A stretch of 64,000 bases of DNA, taken from positions 248,015-312,014 of the forward strand of contig NW_017804609.1 of the NCBI RefSeq assembly GCF_001625305.1, given 5' to 3'. This document shows positions 13,250 to 23,880 of the stretch, one piece after another. Each line of letters begins with the position of its first letter. The first letter of the stretch is position 1. The DNA comes from Branchiostoma belcheri. Its lineage: Eukaryota > Chordata > Leptocardii > Amphioxiformes > Branchiostomatidae. The notes under the pieces are model-generated. The model was not told the origin of the DNA, did not search any database, and worked only from the letters and a program-made list of their open reading frames with translations. Position numbers and translations under genes: made by a program.

Positions 13250-14275
13250 ATGATGGGCTGGTCATTATAAAAATTAATGACCACCTGGATCACTTTCTCA
13301 CAATTATAAAACCCTCGCTGAACATTTCAAATCTTCTCTTCACAGAAATTCAACTTCCAACCTCGACACAACATTCAAAATGTCACCCAGGCCACAAATT
13401 TTCCCAGCTGAACAAAAATGTCAGTTTTTATGTGATCGTCGGTAGTATAAAATTATGACCTTGGACTTGACTTTAACATTTTATGACCCTCCCGGGGGGG
13501 CTGTTACCCCAACAACAGGATTCCAGGATTCCGGCTCCCATTCGTGTGCGCTGGAGATGAAAATGTCCCATTAAAACTCTGGGTCGCTGGCATTTCAGCC
13601 AGAAAACTGAATGCTTCTTATTTCAACCCCACCCAAGGCCTAATGGCATTTGTTAGGTCAGGTATGTGTTATGATAATGATAAATTATCAAAATTCATGA
13701 GATGATAAGTTGACCATTATAAAAATCATATCACATTGCTTTCTCACAATTATAAGCCATCACTGTTTGAAATCTTGCCGGGTCACTGGCATTTTACTTT
13801 AGTGAGAAAACGGAAGGATTCCTTTTTCACCCCACCCTTCGCTTTGGCATTTTATAAACAAGGTCAGGTATGTGTTATGATAATGATGAATTATCAAAAT
13901 GCATGAGATGATAAGTTGACCGTTATCAAAATTATATCACATCACCTGCATCCCTTTCTGACAATTCTATGCCCTCCCTGTTTCAAAACTGCCATGTTTG
14001 CGAGAAAACTGAAAGGTTCCTATTTCACCCACCCCACCCTCCCTCCCTCCGCCATGGCATTTGATAAACACGGTCAGGTATATGTAATTATAATATATGT
14101 GTGATGATGATAAGTTGACCATTATCAAACTTAATCATATCAACTGCATTGCTTTCTCACAATTAAAAGCCCTCCGAGCTTGCTGTTTTCAAATCTTTCA
14201 AAAACTGAAGGGTTCCCATTTCACCCCACCCTCCCTCCCTCTGCCATGGCATTTGATAAACACGGTTGCCTTGTA
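13250..14275. repeat. Tandem array of ~200-base units
   Basis: GGTCAGGTATGTGTTATGAT recurs at about 13657 and 13863, and in altered form at 14072. It is followed each time by a GATGATAAGTTGACC block and a CTTTCTCACAATTA block. A diverged unit precedes these from about 13250. Spacing is about 190-210 bases. Confidence 0.8.
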
Positions 14276-14309
14276 AGGGATGTCTGCCGCCGAGGCCCCC
14301 TGTGTAATC

Positions 14310-14400
14310 AGTTAGCCAGGTGCTGAACCATGAGCGAACTTGAAAGCTCCATAAATTTCTCCCGGGTTCGAGCCCCGTAGGCTTCGCGGAAACGGTAGGG
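14310..14400 (+). repeat. tRNA-like B-box fragment, probable SINE remnant
   Basis: CGGGTTCGAGCCCCG at about 14361 matches a pol III B box and T-arm, but no acceptor stem or convincing cloverleaf surrounds it. It is likely a decayed tRNA-derived SINE. Confidence 0.3.
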
Positions 14401-14799
14401 AAGAAAGACAGGGGCCGGTCGTACCGGCTTGATAAGGTGCACAAGAGTGATGGTACCGAGAGCAACCTCACAGCCTGACACAGGCCGACGTTGGGAGAGA
14501 AAAATGTACGACTGATAAATTCTTAGCTGTGGCGTTTCCATCCGTCTGGTGAGCAATGGGAGAGAACGTCGGAGCACATCCAGCAGGCTGGCTGCTGGGA
14601 GAGCCAAACCGGCCTGACACACACTCAGGGTGCAGCTATGTTTGCCTGTCACTTCCACTGTGCCAAACTGACAGGGTTTTTAACCTGCTGTAACAGTTAT
14701 ACAATCGGCTAAACCTTTTTCCAGCAAAAAAATTGTTATTACACAAACCAAATCTTGTCGAAATGAGTGTCGAATGAATTATAACATCTGAGGTTTACT

Positions 14800-15115
14800 G
14801 TTGTTTTTAACTGCAGAATAATTGTAGATTTCCAATTTTCTCAAATTTTATTTTACCAGATTCTGCAAATTGCACAATGGTAGTAGAAGATTTCAAGCCC
14901 TGAATGTTGAATTTTTTACTGCTGAATTCAAGATTTCCAAATTTTTGCAATTCTAGATTTTGATCAGATTCTGTAAATTGCACATTGGTAGCTGGAGATT
15001 TCGAGCCCTGTATGCTGTTCTGTTTTAATGCAGGATTGTAGGTTTCCAAATTTCTGCAATTCTGTACTTTTAACTACAAATTGCACATTGCTAACAGGAG
15101 ATTTCGAGCCCTGAA
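14800..15115. repeat. Three direct repeats of a ~115-base unit
   Basis: Each unit has TTTCCAAWTTT, a CTGYAAATTGCACATTG block and GAGATTTCGAGCCCTG. The units end near 14900, 15012 and 15115. Confidence 0.65.
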
Positions 15116-15201
15116 TGTTGTTACGAGAAACACATATTCAACCATTTATATAACAGGTGCATTTCGTAAGATTACATTTCGTAACGTATAACGGTACTCA
15201 C

Positions 15202-15277
15202 TTTGCCCGTCGAACTTTCTGATGATGGTGTCGATGAAGGTATTTTGGGGGGCGACGTGACCCCTCCGTACGGGCAT
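15202..15277 (-). CDS. KCNH: ERG-type voltage-gated K+ channel, first coding exon (partial gene)
   Basis: The minus strand reads ATG in a perfect GCCACCATG context and encodes 25 residues beginning [14 protein letters not shown] and ending KFDGQ. One extra base follows, then a GTGAGT donor. This is the diagnostic N-terminal cap of the ether-a-go-go-related (ERG, KCNH2/6/7) channels, where it precedes the PAS domain and controls slow deactivation. In vertebrate ERG genes the first coding exon ends at the same place. I see no PAS, transmembrane or cyclic-nucleotide-binding-homology exon on the minus strand in 1-15200, so intron 1 exceeds 15 kb and the rest of the gene lies off the left edge. 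The sequence cannot say which vertebrate paralogue is closest; a single invertebrate ERG is likely. Identification is firm although only 76 bases are coding. Confidence 0.9.
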
Positions 15278-15900
15278 GGTGGCGAGGGCTGCCGAGGGAA
15301 GATCGCGGCCGGCCCGGTGATGCTCCCCTTACCGGCTCACAAACGCGCACACGCACGCACGCACACGCACAGTCCAACCGTCGCTACCTCATCGCAAACA
15401 CCCGGCTGTGTTTCCTAATCATCCTGAGGTCGCCAGGCACACACCACAGGTAGAAATGGCGGCCCTAGCCTCCACCCAGGATCGCATGCTCCCTCCTCCT
15501 CCTCCGCCGATCCTCCGTCCTCTTCCTTATCTCTCCGTTAGATGGATACGCGAATCAGAGCAGAGGCGCACAGCTCTCCGGTATAACAACGCGAAAGGAT
15601 GGCGACAATACGCGAATCACACACACCCTCACACACGTACAGACAGCAGACAGTGCGTTAAGGTTTCCCTGGCCGACTCTCTCTCCTCTCGCAGTGCAGA
15701 GCTAGCCGACCTACCCGCGATGTTAGCCTGTATGTGTGGACGGCGCGTGAAGAATGCCCACCGGCGGCGCGGACGCGGGGTGTTTATGTACGTCGCTCCC
15801 GGTGTACCGGTGTGTAGCGTAGCGTCAGGACGCGCTGCTCCAGGCTAGCCCCCAAGCCAAGTGGTATTATCTCTCTCTCTCCCTCCACTTTAAGGCAGCG
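15278..15900 (-). promoter_or_regulatory. 5' UTR and GC-rich promoter region of the ERG channel gene
   Basis: Upstream of the ERG ATG the DNA changes from AT-rich to GC-rich, with many CpG dinucleotides (for example around 15300-15350, 15560-15600 and 15740-15850) and short CA/CACG runs. No TATA box is obvious, so a CpG-island type promoter is inferred. The transcription start and any upstream non-coding exon cannot be placed. Plus-strand open frames here (15203-15848) lack recognisable protein features and are by-products of the GC-rich composition. Confidence 0.5.
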
Positions 15901-16884
15901 ACGCCTGTAGAAACAGGGCTATACGGGCGTCACACACACACACACACACTGCCGTACCAGCAAGCCGCGTCCCGTGCTAACACTGGCCCGTATCGCTGCT
16001 GCGTTCTGTCGAACCCGGCATTCTATCGAGATCCTGACGTCATGTGAGGAAAGACACGTGACCTGCGAGCGCCTAAGCTTCTAACTCTATATACTTCCAA
16101 TTTCTGGTCGTAAAAACCGCATTTAATGGTAGATTTTAAATCATGACAGCTAGGTAAAAATGCAATAAATTGTGCTGGATATGTTTTTATCATTTCTGGG
16201 GGGGGGGTGCAAATTTGACATTTCTCTGACAGCCTGGCGCATTTAATTCTATGATCTAGCATATCCGGATTTAAGATAATTATGCAAACTTAAATATATA
16301 AATAGAATGAAAGATTATACCGAACATATTTTCTCTTGAGAATGTTATTTCATTTATTCATTTTTGTTAAAGTTTAAAAGGATCAAAATTATATATATTT
16401 ATCTGACTTCCAAGTACATGGGTCTATCATTTGGTATTACATAACACTGCGCATTTTAAGATATAACGTTAGAGTGTGGATTGTATTATAAACTGGAACG
16501 AAAGTTGAACAAAATCTAAAATTGAATATTTCAGATTTCTTTTTTAAGACAATGCCAGGCTTGTGTCATGAGTGGAAGTTATGAATTTGAATTTATGATT
16601 ACATAAACCTTGGATAAGATTATATATGCACAATAACTATCATTATGAATTATGAGCACTTCAAATTGTCCTTTCTACTATTGAAATCGACTGAGAGACC
16701 AGCATTCATGTAATAAACGACTGTGGTACATAATTATGGTGATAATCATGAAAATGTGCTTTGCGTGTTCTTGTCCTTTCAGTCCAAATTTGCTTTTGAA
16801 TAATTTATGCCCAAAGAAGCGGGGATTTCGTGCTTACATAATGCAATACAATAATAACTTCCGTCGCACGCACAGAAGCCAAGC
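15901..16884. other. Non-coding upstream of the ERG gene
   Basis: GC content falls off to the right. One perfect TGACGTCA at 16035-16042 may belong to distal ERG regulation. No other feature seen. Confidence 0.45.
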
Positions 16885-17130
16885 CTCCATAGCATGCAAA
16901 AAAATGTGGGTTTGGGGGTCTTCAGGGTCTTTGGGAGCTTTAATGTGCTATTTTCTGATTGCATATAGACAACATAGCCGGCCTGGTTGAATTACCCCCG
17001 TTTTTAGACCTGGGCTAATCAGAAAACAGCCGAAGACCACCAAACCCCAAGTTCTATAAGCCTGCTACGGAGGCTAATCAGAAAACAGCCGAAGACCACC
17101 AAACCCCCAGTTCTATAAGCCTGCTACAGT
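16885..17130 (-). mobile_element. MITE family B with internal 58-base duplication
   Basis: Reverse-complement relative of 34210-34410. Its terminal motif is AGCCTCCGTAGCAGGC-like. The segment GGCTAATCAGAAAACAGCCG to CTATAAGCCTGCTAC occurs twice in tandem (17013 and 17071) only in this copy. Confidence 0.7.
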
Positions 17131-18850
17131 GGCTACGGAAGCCGATATGTGTGTGCCCATAAATACGTCAATGTTATCCTATAATATCAGCGGCTCAGGA
17201 GTAACAATAGGGGATTGTTTGTTAACTGACGGGTCACCGCAAAGTCTTTTCTTGTGGTGTCAGGAAGAGTTCATTGTACCGAGCAAACACGCACACGTCA
17301 TGCAATTATAGCACGGCACTTAACTCTACATTCAGGCCACAGCAAGTAATTTCTATGCTTGACATCAGAACGCGCGTTAATTTTCGCCTGATTTGGGGAA
17401 AAAACAAGAACTTTTGTTGCCGAAAATGGACAAAGATGTCTGTTGCCATGCAGGAAGGTGGATGGCAGATACCTATAAAGAGAGGAGACAAGAAAAGGCT
17501 CTGATTTAATGCTTTGTTTCTTACTTTGATGCAGTGATATGTGATGCTGACTCACTGACTGTGTATATGTGATGTTCCTACTGAATCAAATCCATTTGTA
17601 CAATGATTGAGTCAAAATCTTAAAATGTAGGAACCTTGTTTTTTCGACCTGCCTAGTTTTTTTTTTCACCCGGTCGCATTAGATTTGGAATCTGTGGAGG
17701 ATGTCATCCATAAAATTTACTTTCTGTGGCCTTACCTCTAAATTTACGAGGTGGATACAAAGACTTGTGTAAGGTTAGCTACGGTTATTACTGAATACTT
17801 TAATAGCAGTAGATACAGGGTCTTCTATATGTTTTCCTTTTATTTGCAAAATCATGCCCGAAGGCTAATTCATTTGCATACACAAAGAAAATGTCAAAGA
17901 AGTAAAGTAAAGCAATAAAGAACATACAACTACTGTCTGACCAACTTATACTATTTCTACCCTTGCTACCATGGAGTTTGACATCTTTTTAAAGGCAGTG
18001 GATAATGAATAGTTCTGTATATGGTCGGTTTTAGAGTTTATCATAATTACCCAACTTTACGTAACCGAAAATCATGGGAAGATTTAATAGATAGGCTCAA
18101 ACACAATCTATTTTTCATGTCTGGAAATCCTGCTGTATATTATATAATATCCGGAGCTATGATTGAATTTCATCCGCAGGCCAGGTTTGTTATATAACGT
18201 ATATCGCGGAAGTTGCATATAATTGAATTTGGATCAAGCCCGTTACGTAAGTATAATCTTCAAGCAGGCGTCGTTGGAATGGGATACTGTTATGTTTTTC
18301 GGTTTCCGCAGTGAGATTTTTTCAACGCTAACCGTTGTGGGCAAATTAATTCTCCGTGAAGCGTGGTTGGTCGCTTTGATTCCAGGTTGCACGTTGTTTG
18401 TTATCACGCTACACAGCTTCTTAAAAATCGCGCAGTCGAAAGCCTGGTGGTCCAAAAATCATAAAGGAGTGTCCAAGGTTTTTTCATGAATACAAGGCAG
18501 ATTTTGCCATGAATACAAGCCGTTCCCAAAGTCTTAATCAAGAACGACTTAAAGGACAAATAAATTTAGTAGTAGTAATTTCAGTTTTGCTGCGTTTCAA
18601 CCCAAAATCCTACTTGCAACCCTTAAGCTATGTCGACCTGCCTGAATTTCGGATTCTACCATGGTCAATACTGACTGAATGAGGCCATCTACATGGTATA
18701 TCAGATACCTCTGCGTGCATAGATCCTCGCACAGTAAAGGGAAAGATGAGAAATAGATTTATTACATAATTTACAGGACGGTCGCAGCCCCTTCATACAT
18801 GCTAGAAGATGACTTAGCGAGAGGTCCTTCAGATGACGTGACGGTTCACA
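17131..18850. other. Non-coding with a family C terminal fragment
   Basis: 17640-17760 contains a GATGTCATCCATAAAATTTAC terminus like those at 19545-19940. A plus-strand open frame at 18223-18489 has no recognisable protein features. No gene called. Confidence 0.45.
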
Positions 18851-18879
18851 CGTACGCATATATACAGACACGTAATATA

Positions 18880-19065
18880 GTAGCCAGAACCGTGCCTATA
18901 TCTAGTTCTATGCCTGTATGGGTTAGGGTTAGGATCAGGCACGGTTCTGGATAGTCTCCGCGTATTCAAGAACGTAGATCTGCCCCAGGCACGGTTCTGG
19001 AACTATCCAGAACCGTGTCTGAGTATGGTTTTGGAAAAAGCACGGTTCTGGATACAACAAAAGTT
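18880..19065. repeat. Cluster of CAGAACCGTG palindromic motifs
   Basis: AGAACCGTGCC or its complement GGCACGGTTCTGG occurs six times in both orientations. One pair, around 18995-19020, forms a short hairpin. A related inverted motif (CAGAACTGTACC) is at about 45830-45870 in EFTUD2 intron 14. Confidence 0.6.
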
Positions 19066-19312
19066 ATTATAAAGGACGAGGCAATGTTCGCATCTGTAAA
19101 ATTGATGTCTGAGGTCAAAAGTCGAAAAGACATGACAAAGACAAGACAAGATATACTACTTAGTACTTAAAATAGTAAATAGAGACAAAGAAAAACGGCA
19201 AAAATAAGCAAATTGAAACAGGTAAAGGAATACAAGAAGGCATGTACAGCTAGAGAATTATCACACAGTAGTTTAAGATCGTTGGACTGCCCGTACACTA
19301 AGCGTTAAGGTC

Positions 19313-19505
19313 AGCCTCTACCAGGCTTCGGGAGGCGGCTGGAAAGAGTAGAAATTGGCCAAATAGAGAGATAACATGCCAGGGGAGTTGGTCTGCTGGG
19401 AGAGAACATTTTGCGGCAAAACTCCCATGGCATGTTATCTCTCTATTTGGCCGATTTCTACTATTTCCGATTTCTACTATTTATACTTTCTACGAAGCCT
19501 GGTAC
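19313..19505. mobile_element. Foldback MITE family D
   Basis: The left arm (CCAGGCTTCGGGAGGCGGCT, then GGCCAAATAGAGAGATAACA) is mirrored at 19428-19505, with a short loop. A full second copy lies at 32107-32288, and single arms at 29585, 29720-30085 and 31604-31660. Confidence 0.8.
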
Positions 19506-19544
19506 AAACTGTCAAACTGACATCAAAGTTGCGTTCATGATGTT

Positions 19545-19940
19545 AGGCCACACCAAGTAAATTTTATGGATGACGTCCTTTGGAGACCCTAAATCTAATG
19601 CGAGAGGGCGAAAAGAAAACAAGAAGGGCCCTAAAAAACAAGATGCCTAGATTAGAAATATACTAATGTAAGGACACAAATTGAATGAGGTGACACAGTG
19701 TAACAAGCAAGAAGTCTTTTATTCATCATCAAAACAGCAATAAATCAGGTGGAATAGCAGTTGTCGTCCTGTCCTGTTTTTTCATCACATTTTTGCAGGT
19801 CTGCAGAAACAAAGCGCTGTCGTGACTCTTTGGTTATAGTTACAGGAAGCGGAAGCGGTTTTTTTTCTTAATTCTAGGAATAGGCCAAAATCAATGCGCG
19901 CGCGGACGTCATCCATAAAATTTACTTGGTGTGGCCTTAC
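19545..19940. mobile_element. MITE family C, complete copy
   Basis: About 35-base terminal inverted repeats: AGGCCACACCAAGTAAATTT at the left, its mirror AAATTTACTTGGTGTGGCCT at the right. No coding capacity. Other copies are at 34455-34870 and 36250-36620. Confidence 0.85.
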
Positions 19941-20394
19941 CAGGAAAAACTGTTCACGTGAGAGTCACTCCCAGATCACGTGCCTGGTCTTTTGAAAGGG
20001 GTCAGCGGTTAGTTCCCGCGTTAGGGCGAACCCGAGTTGTCTCCTCGCGGACAAATTGGCCATTCACAGCTCCTCCGGGCTTTACGAAATTTACAGTTAT
20101 TGTTGCGCCAGACAAACGCCAAGTTCACATGTAGGGATGCAGAAGGCAGGTTCGATTGAAAGATTTGGTTAGCGTCGATACTTTCCTGAAACCGTGCTAC
20201 TTTAAGGTGTTAGGGATTTTTAAGACAGCTTTCTTAAAAAAACGAAAAGGAAGAGTTGCTTCCCATCTCAATTTTCCTCTATTTGTCTTCCGTTCGGTCC
20301 CAATATTTCTAGGTCTCTAGCTGTACATGTCTTTCCCTGTCTCGATTGTTGAACAATGAAGTTCTTTCATTCATTCGTGTATCTGAATCCGTAC

Positions 20395-20800
20395 CGGTAT
20401 AGCCGGTATAACCGCCCTTCGGCGTAACACACCAGCTTCTGTATCTGTATAGCCGGTATAACCGCCCTTCGGCGTAACACACCAGCTTCTGTATCTGTAT
20501 AGCCGGTATAACCGCCCTTCGGCGTAACACACCAGCTTCGCAGGCACGCGGCGCGGTGGCAGCCAGCTATTTCACACTGAACGACTTGTTACACCCAATC
20601 TTTGCACATTTAATTGCACGAGTTGTTTAAAGCTTTCTAGTGATGATGCCCCAACTGTGCTTGGTGGCAACGAGTTCCAGTCTACGATAGTTCTTGGAAA
20701 ATAAAATACCAGTTTTTGAATACCTCAATTCTTGGTTGATAACTCTGATATTTCAAGGCATGACTGTTTCTTGTTCTTTTCTTAGCTGGTATATAAGCTT
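20395..20800 (-). mobile_element. LINE 3' end, frameshifted, with triplicated 50-base tail
   Basis: The minus strand retains NSHALKYQSYQPRIEVFKN, then shifts frame, then reads the DWNSLPPSTVGASSLESFKQ segment. The 3' tail unit (AGCCGGTATAACCGCCCTTC and so on) is repeated exactly at 20401, 20451 and 20501 (period 50). It is the same family as 1205-1515. Confidence 0.75.
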
Positions 20801-20898
20801 AAGGGACCACCTTATCCACCTTAAACAAATCCACGCGAAGGCTACCGTGTCAACCCTCCTCACTCAGGTGTAGGGACCGACACGGTCATCCTACTCGG

Positions 20899-21061
20899 GA
20901 AGTCTGTATCTGAATAACTACATGAATCTGTATCTGTACATGAATCTGTATCTGTACATGAATCTGTATCTGTACATGAATCTGTATCTGTACATGAATC
21001 TGTATCTGTACATGAATCTGTATCTGTACATGAATCTGTATCTGTACATGAATCTGTATCC
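20899..21061. repeat. 18-base tandem repeat, about 8-9 copies
   Basis: CATGAATCTGTATCTGTA units, almost perfect. The unit resembles the GTATCTGTATAG simple tail of the nearby LINE. Open frames on both strands are artefacts. Confidence 0.95.
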
Positions 21062-21254
21062 GATTGCAAATAAAAGATCACGAGTGATTGCCACAGATAT
21101 AAGGGACAAAATTTTCCTCCCCACATCTGCTTGGCACGTGTTCACCCGTGTATAAGATAAATGTAATTACCGTTTTTTTAATTACCGACCCGGCAACACC
21201 GCCGCTGGCAGATGGTGCCGCTGATTTATATGCACACAAATTAGGTCACGTCGC

Positions 21255-21540
21255 CAGGTGGGCGCGCGTCATGACGTCATCGCGATCGTGACGTCACCGC
21301 GTCGTCATGGCAACCGTCCGGGTACACAGCTAGTCTCGGATCGCAGGCTCCGCGGGGGGGCGTTAGTGCTGAAGCAAGAACTAGAGAGAGAGCGCCCTGG
21401 AGCAAAAAAAAAAAGATCGTCATGAAATCTTTATCATCATGACGTCCCCGCACTCATGACGTCATTGCGTCGTCATAGCGACCGTCCGGGTACACAGCTA
21501 GTCTGGAGTAACAGGCTCCGCGGAGGACCATCTATGCCGA
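21255..21540. promoter_or_regulatory. Duplicated CRE plus X-box module
   Basis: The first copy has perfect TGACGTCA octamers at 21272 and 21289, then GTCGTCATGGCAAC at 21301-21314, an exact match to the RFX X-box consensus GTHNYYATRRNAAC. A second copy about 170 bases on has TGACGTCA at 21457 and a one-mismatch X-box at 21469. Both copies share the downstream CCGTCCGGGTACACAGCTAG. Function is inferred; no gene start is recognised beside it. Confidence 0.45.
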
Positions 21541-22039
21541 ACCAAGATGAAATACAGGAGCAGAAAAAAAAGACCATCATGAAATCTTCACCAGCTATTG
21601 AGGCCAGAGTACAGTTACCCTTTTCATGGTCTTATTACTAGTATCTTGAAAGATGCAATGAATATTTGCAATGTATCGCTCATACGGTGTGAAATTCTAC
21701 TACCTCAAATCTCCTTCAATAATGTTTAAAATTTTAACGGTAAAATTGTCAAATAGCGTTCGAATTCGGTCGCTGATATGCATAGATATGTATGTTGAGA
21801 GGTTATTGGGATTTTCTTACAAACATCCAGGACTTCTCTCACCTCTCTCACGTTACGTTTTTAGTCAGAAGCTCTGAGAAAGATGCCTGATAGACATCGA
21901 AACATAAACAAGGTGAGCACTGGTTGTATAAGAAATTATTTCCGACATGAGTGATGACAGTCAGGTTGCCGAGGTGCGGGTTTGAGGATATGATAATGCG
22001 ATATTATTAATGGCTTTCTGCGCTGCTAACAATCCATTA

Positions 22040-22290
22040 AAAATGATGGATGGTCCGACCGCAATAATTTGTTATCAATATTAATAGCCTCATAATAAAA
22101 CTGTCATTTTGCGGGTGTGAAGACAGGGGGCTGGGGTGGAACAAGATAGATGGACCGATCCAAAACACCCCGCCCTCGTCTGCCAAAACGCAGAAATGCA
22201 AAATAAACAGGCTCAAATATAACATAAAGAAGGACATTCAGCCGTTATTTCATTGTCCGAACTGATATTTGCCATGTAATCATTGGTTGA
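22040..22290. repeat. Dispersed repeat shared with 54540-54720
   Basis: The blocks GAAATGCAAAATA and CATTGGWTGAAC, and their order, recur at 54540-54720. No coding capacity. Confidence 0.4.
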
Positions 22291-22304
22291 ACCGCTAATA
22301 ATAG

Positions 22305-22560
22305 GCCGTTTCCGATCGAACACGTCGAACCCCCTGTTCTATAGAACGTTCTTGATCGAACACTTCAAACCCCCTGTTCCATAGACCGTTTCCGATCGAA
22401 CACTTCGAACCCCCTGTTCCATAGACCGTTTCCGATCGAACACTTCGAACCCCCTGTTCTATAGAACGTTCCTGGTCGGACACGTCGAACCCCCTGATCT
22501 ATAGACGTTTCCTGATCGAACATATCGAACCCGCTGTTCTATCTCGAAATAGAACATAGG
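22305..22560. repeat. 40-base minisatellite, about 6 copies
   Basis: CCGATCGAACACTTCGAACC then CCCTGTTCCATAGACCGTTT, period 40. Confidence 0.9.
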
Positions 22561-23880
22561 GGGCGGGGCTTACGATCGAACAGTTTATATGGTGATGGAC
22601 GCGTCCCTCGCCATCCCAACGGAAACTCCATCCGGCTTGATCCGCTTTTCTTCTCTAATCTCCCGTGGGCCGGGGTTGCGTGTGCCGTTTTGGCCACAAA
22701 AATGCCCAAATCTGATTAAAGACTAGCACGATGTGCGGCAGCGCCACACGCACGCACGCACTGGGGCCAGAAGAAATGTACACTCGTCAAAAGCTGATTA
22801 TCCCAGTGAAAACCCACATGAGAAGTAACAGAGAATTATTATTCTCCCTCTTCCGCGAGTTAACAAGCAGACGTGTGCATTTGGGTCGATTTCTGCAGCC
22901 TTTTGCCCTGAAGATTTATTCTCAGATTCACCGAACAACGCAGAGGAGCCTTCGTGCCGGGGCGTGGACAACATGGTGTGACGTACGTCAGAGACTGCTG
23001 ACGTCATCACGAACACACGTACACGCAATGACAACATGCAACACGTGACGTCATATCTTAGATAACGCACGCTATGGCATAATGGACATATTATCTATTA
23101 TATATATTATATATAGAACGTCATTGCACGACAATCGCACATGGTACAATGTATGGTATCAATACAACAACTCTGTGGTGCCACCGGTTTTACGTCCACT
23201 CCAAGAGGATTCAATTCTAACTGAAGCTACTTATTTTACCCAAGTCATGGAAATCGGTATGAATTGCCTTTCCTAGGGGCACAACATTGGGTGCAGCTAT
23301 AGATTCGAACCCATAACCTTTAGATTCTAAATAAACATGTAATCATGCCCTAGGCCAAAAGCTAAAACTGTTGTAAGATAATTGTCCATTTCCGTACTTT
23401 GGCTTCCCTAGGGCGGTTCCTGATATACCCCAGGCTAGCGGAACCCTCTCAGCGACGCGTAACTCAGCCCGACACGTACAAGTTTAATATCGCCGTTCGT
23501 CTGGAGCCTGCCAGTCTCCCTATCGCCCTGACGTCACAAGTGCCCCGCCAGCCGAAAATAGGTGACCCAGGCCTGACCTCTGACGTCACAGCTGAGATAG
23601 ACTTCGCAGGTCGACACCTCTCGTACAAAGAACTGACATATCTGTGTATCGTGCAGACATGTTTAAGGGTAAATACAGTAATGACCCGTCAAAGAGGCGC
23701 TACTTAAAAAACCTTCTTCACTTTTCAACTTGATGTTATGAAAGCTGCCTAGGATATTGGAATGAATGAATGACGGGGGGCGACATCGACTTCCAACGAC
23801 CTTTGACCCATTGCTGACGTCACACGTACATAAAGTCACATGTCCAGAGCGATATCAGGTCAGTTAGCTGAAGGTAGGTC
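22561..23880. promoter_or_regulatory. CRE-rich non-coding stretch
   Basis: Perfect TGACGTCA octamers at 22999, 23046, 23529, 23581 and 23815, in mixed-composition DNA. A tRNA-like B box (minus, GGGTTCGAATC) is at about 23305. The open frames at 22731-23048 and 23399-23707 resemble no known protein and are not called. Confidence 0.35.

Noticed and set aside
14340-14400. tRNA gene suggested by CGGGTTCGAGCCCCG
   Set aside because: No acceptor stem, D-arm or anticodon stem can be folded around it; more likely a SINE remnant.
18223-18489. 88-codon plus-strand frame
   Set aside because: No recognisable domain, no splice context, and an overlapping minus frame of similar length.
22305-22560. Regular 40-base repeats resembling a CRISPR array
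   Set aside because: The whole unit repeats with no unique spacers, and the genome is eukaryotic.
23399-23707. 102-codon plus-strand frame
   Set aside because: No similarity recognised and no promoter or splice evidence tied to it; kept only as non-coding sequence.
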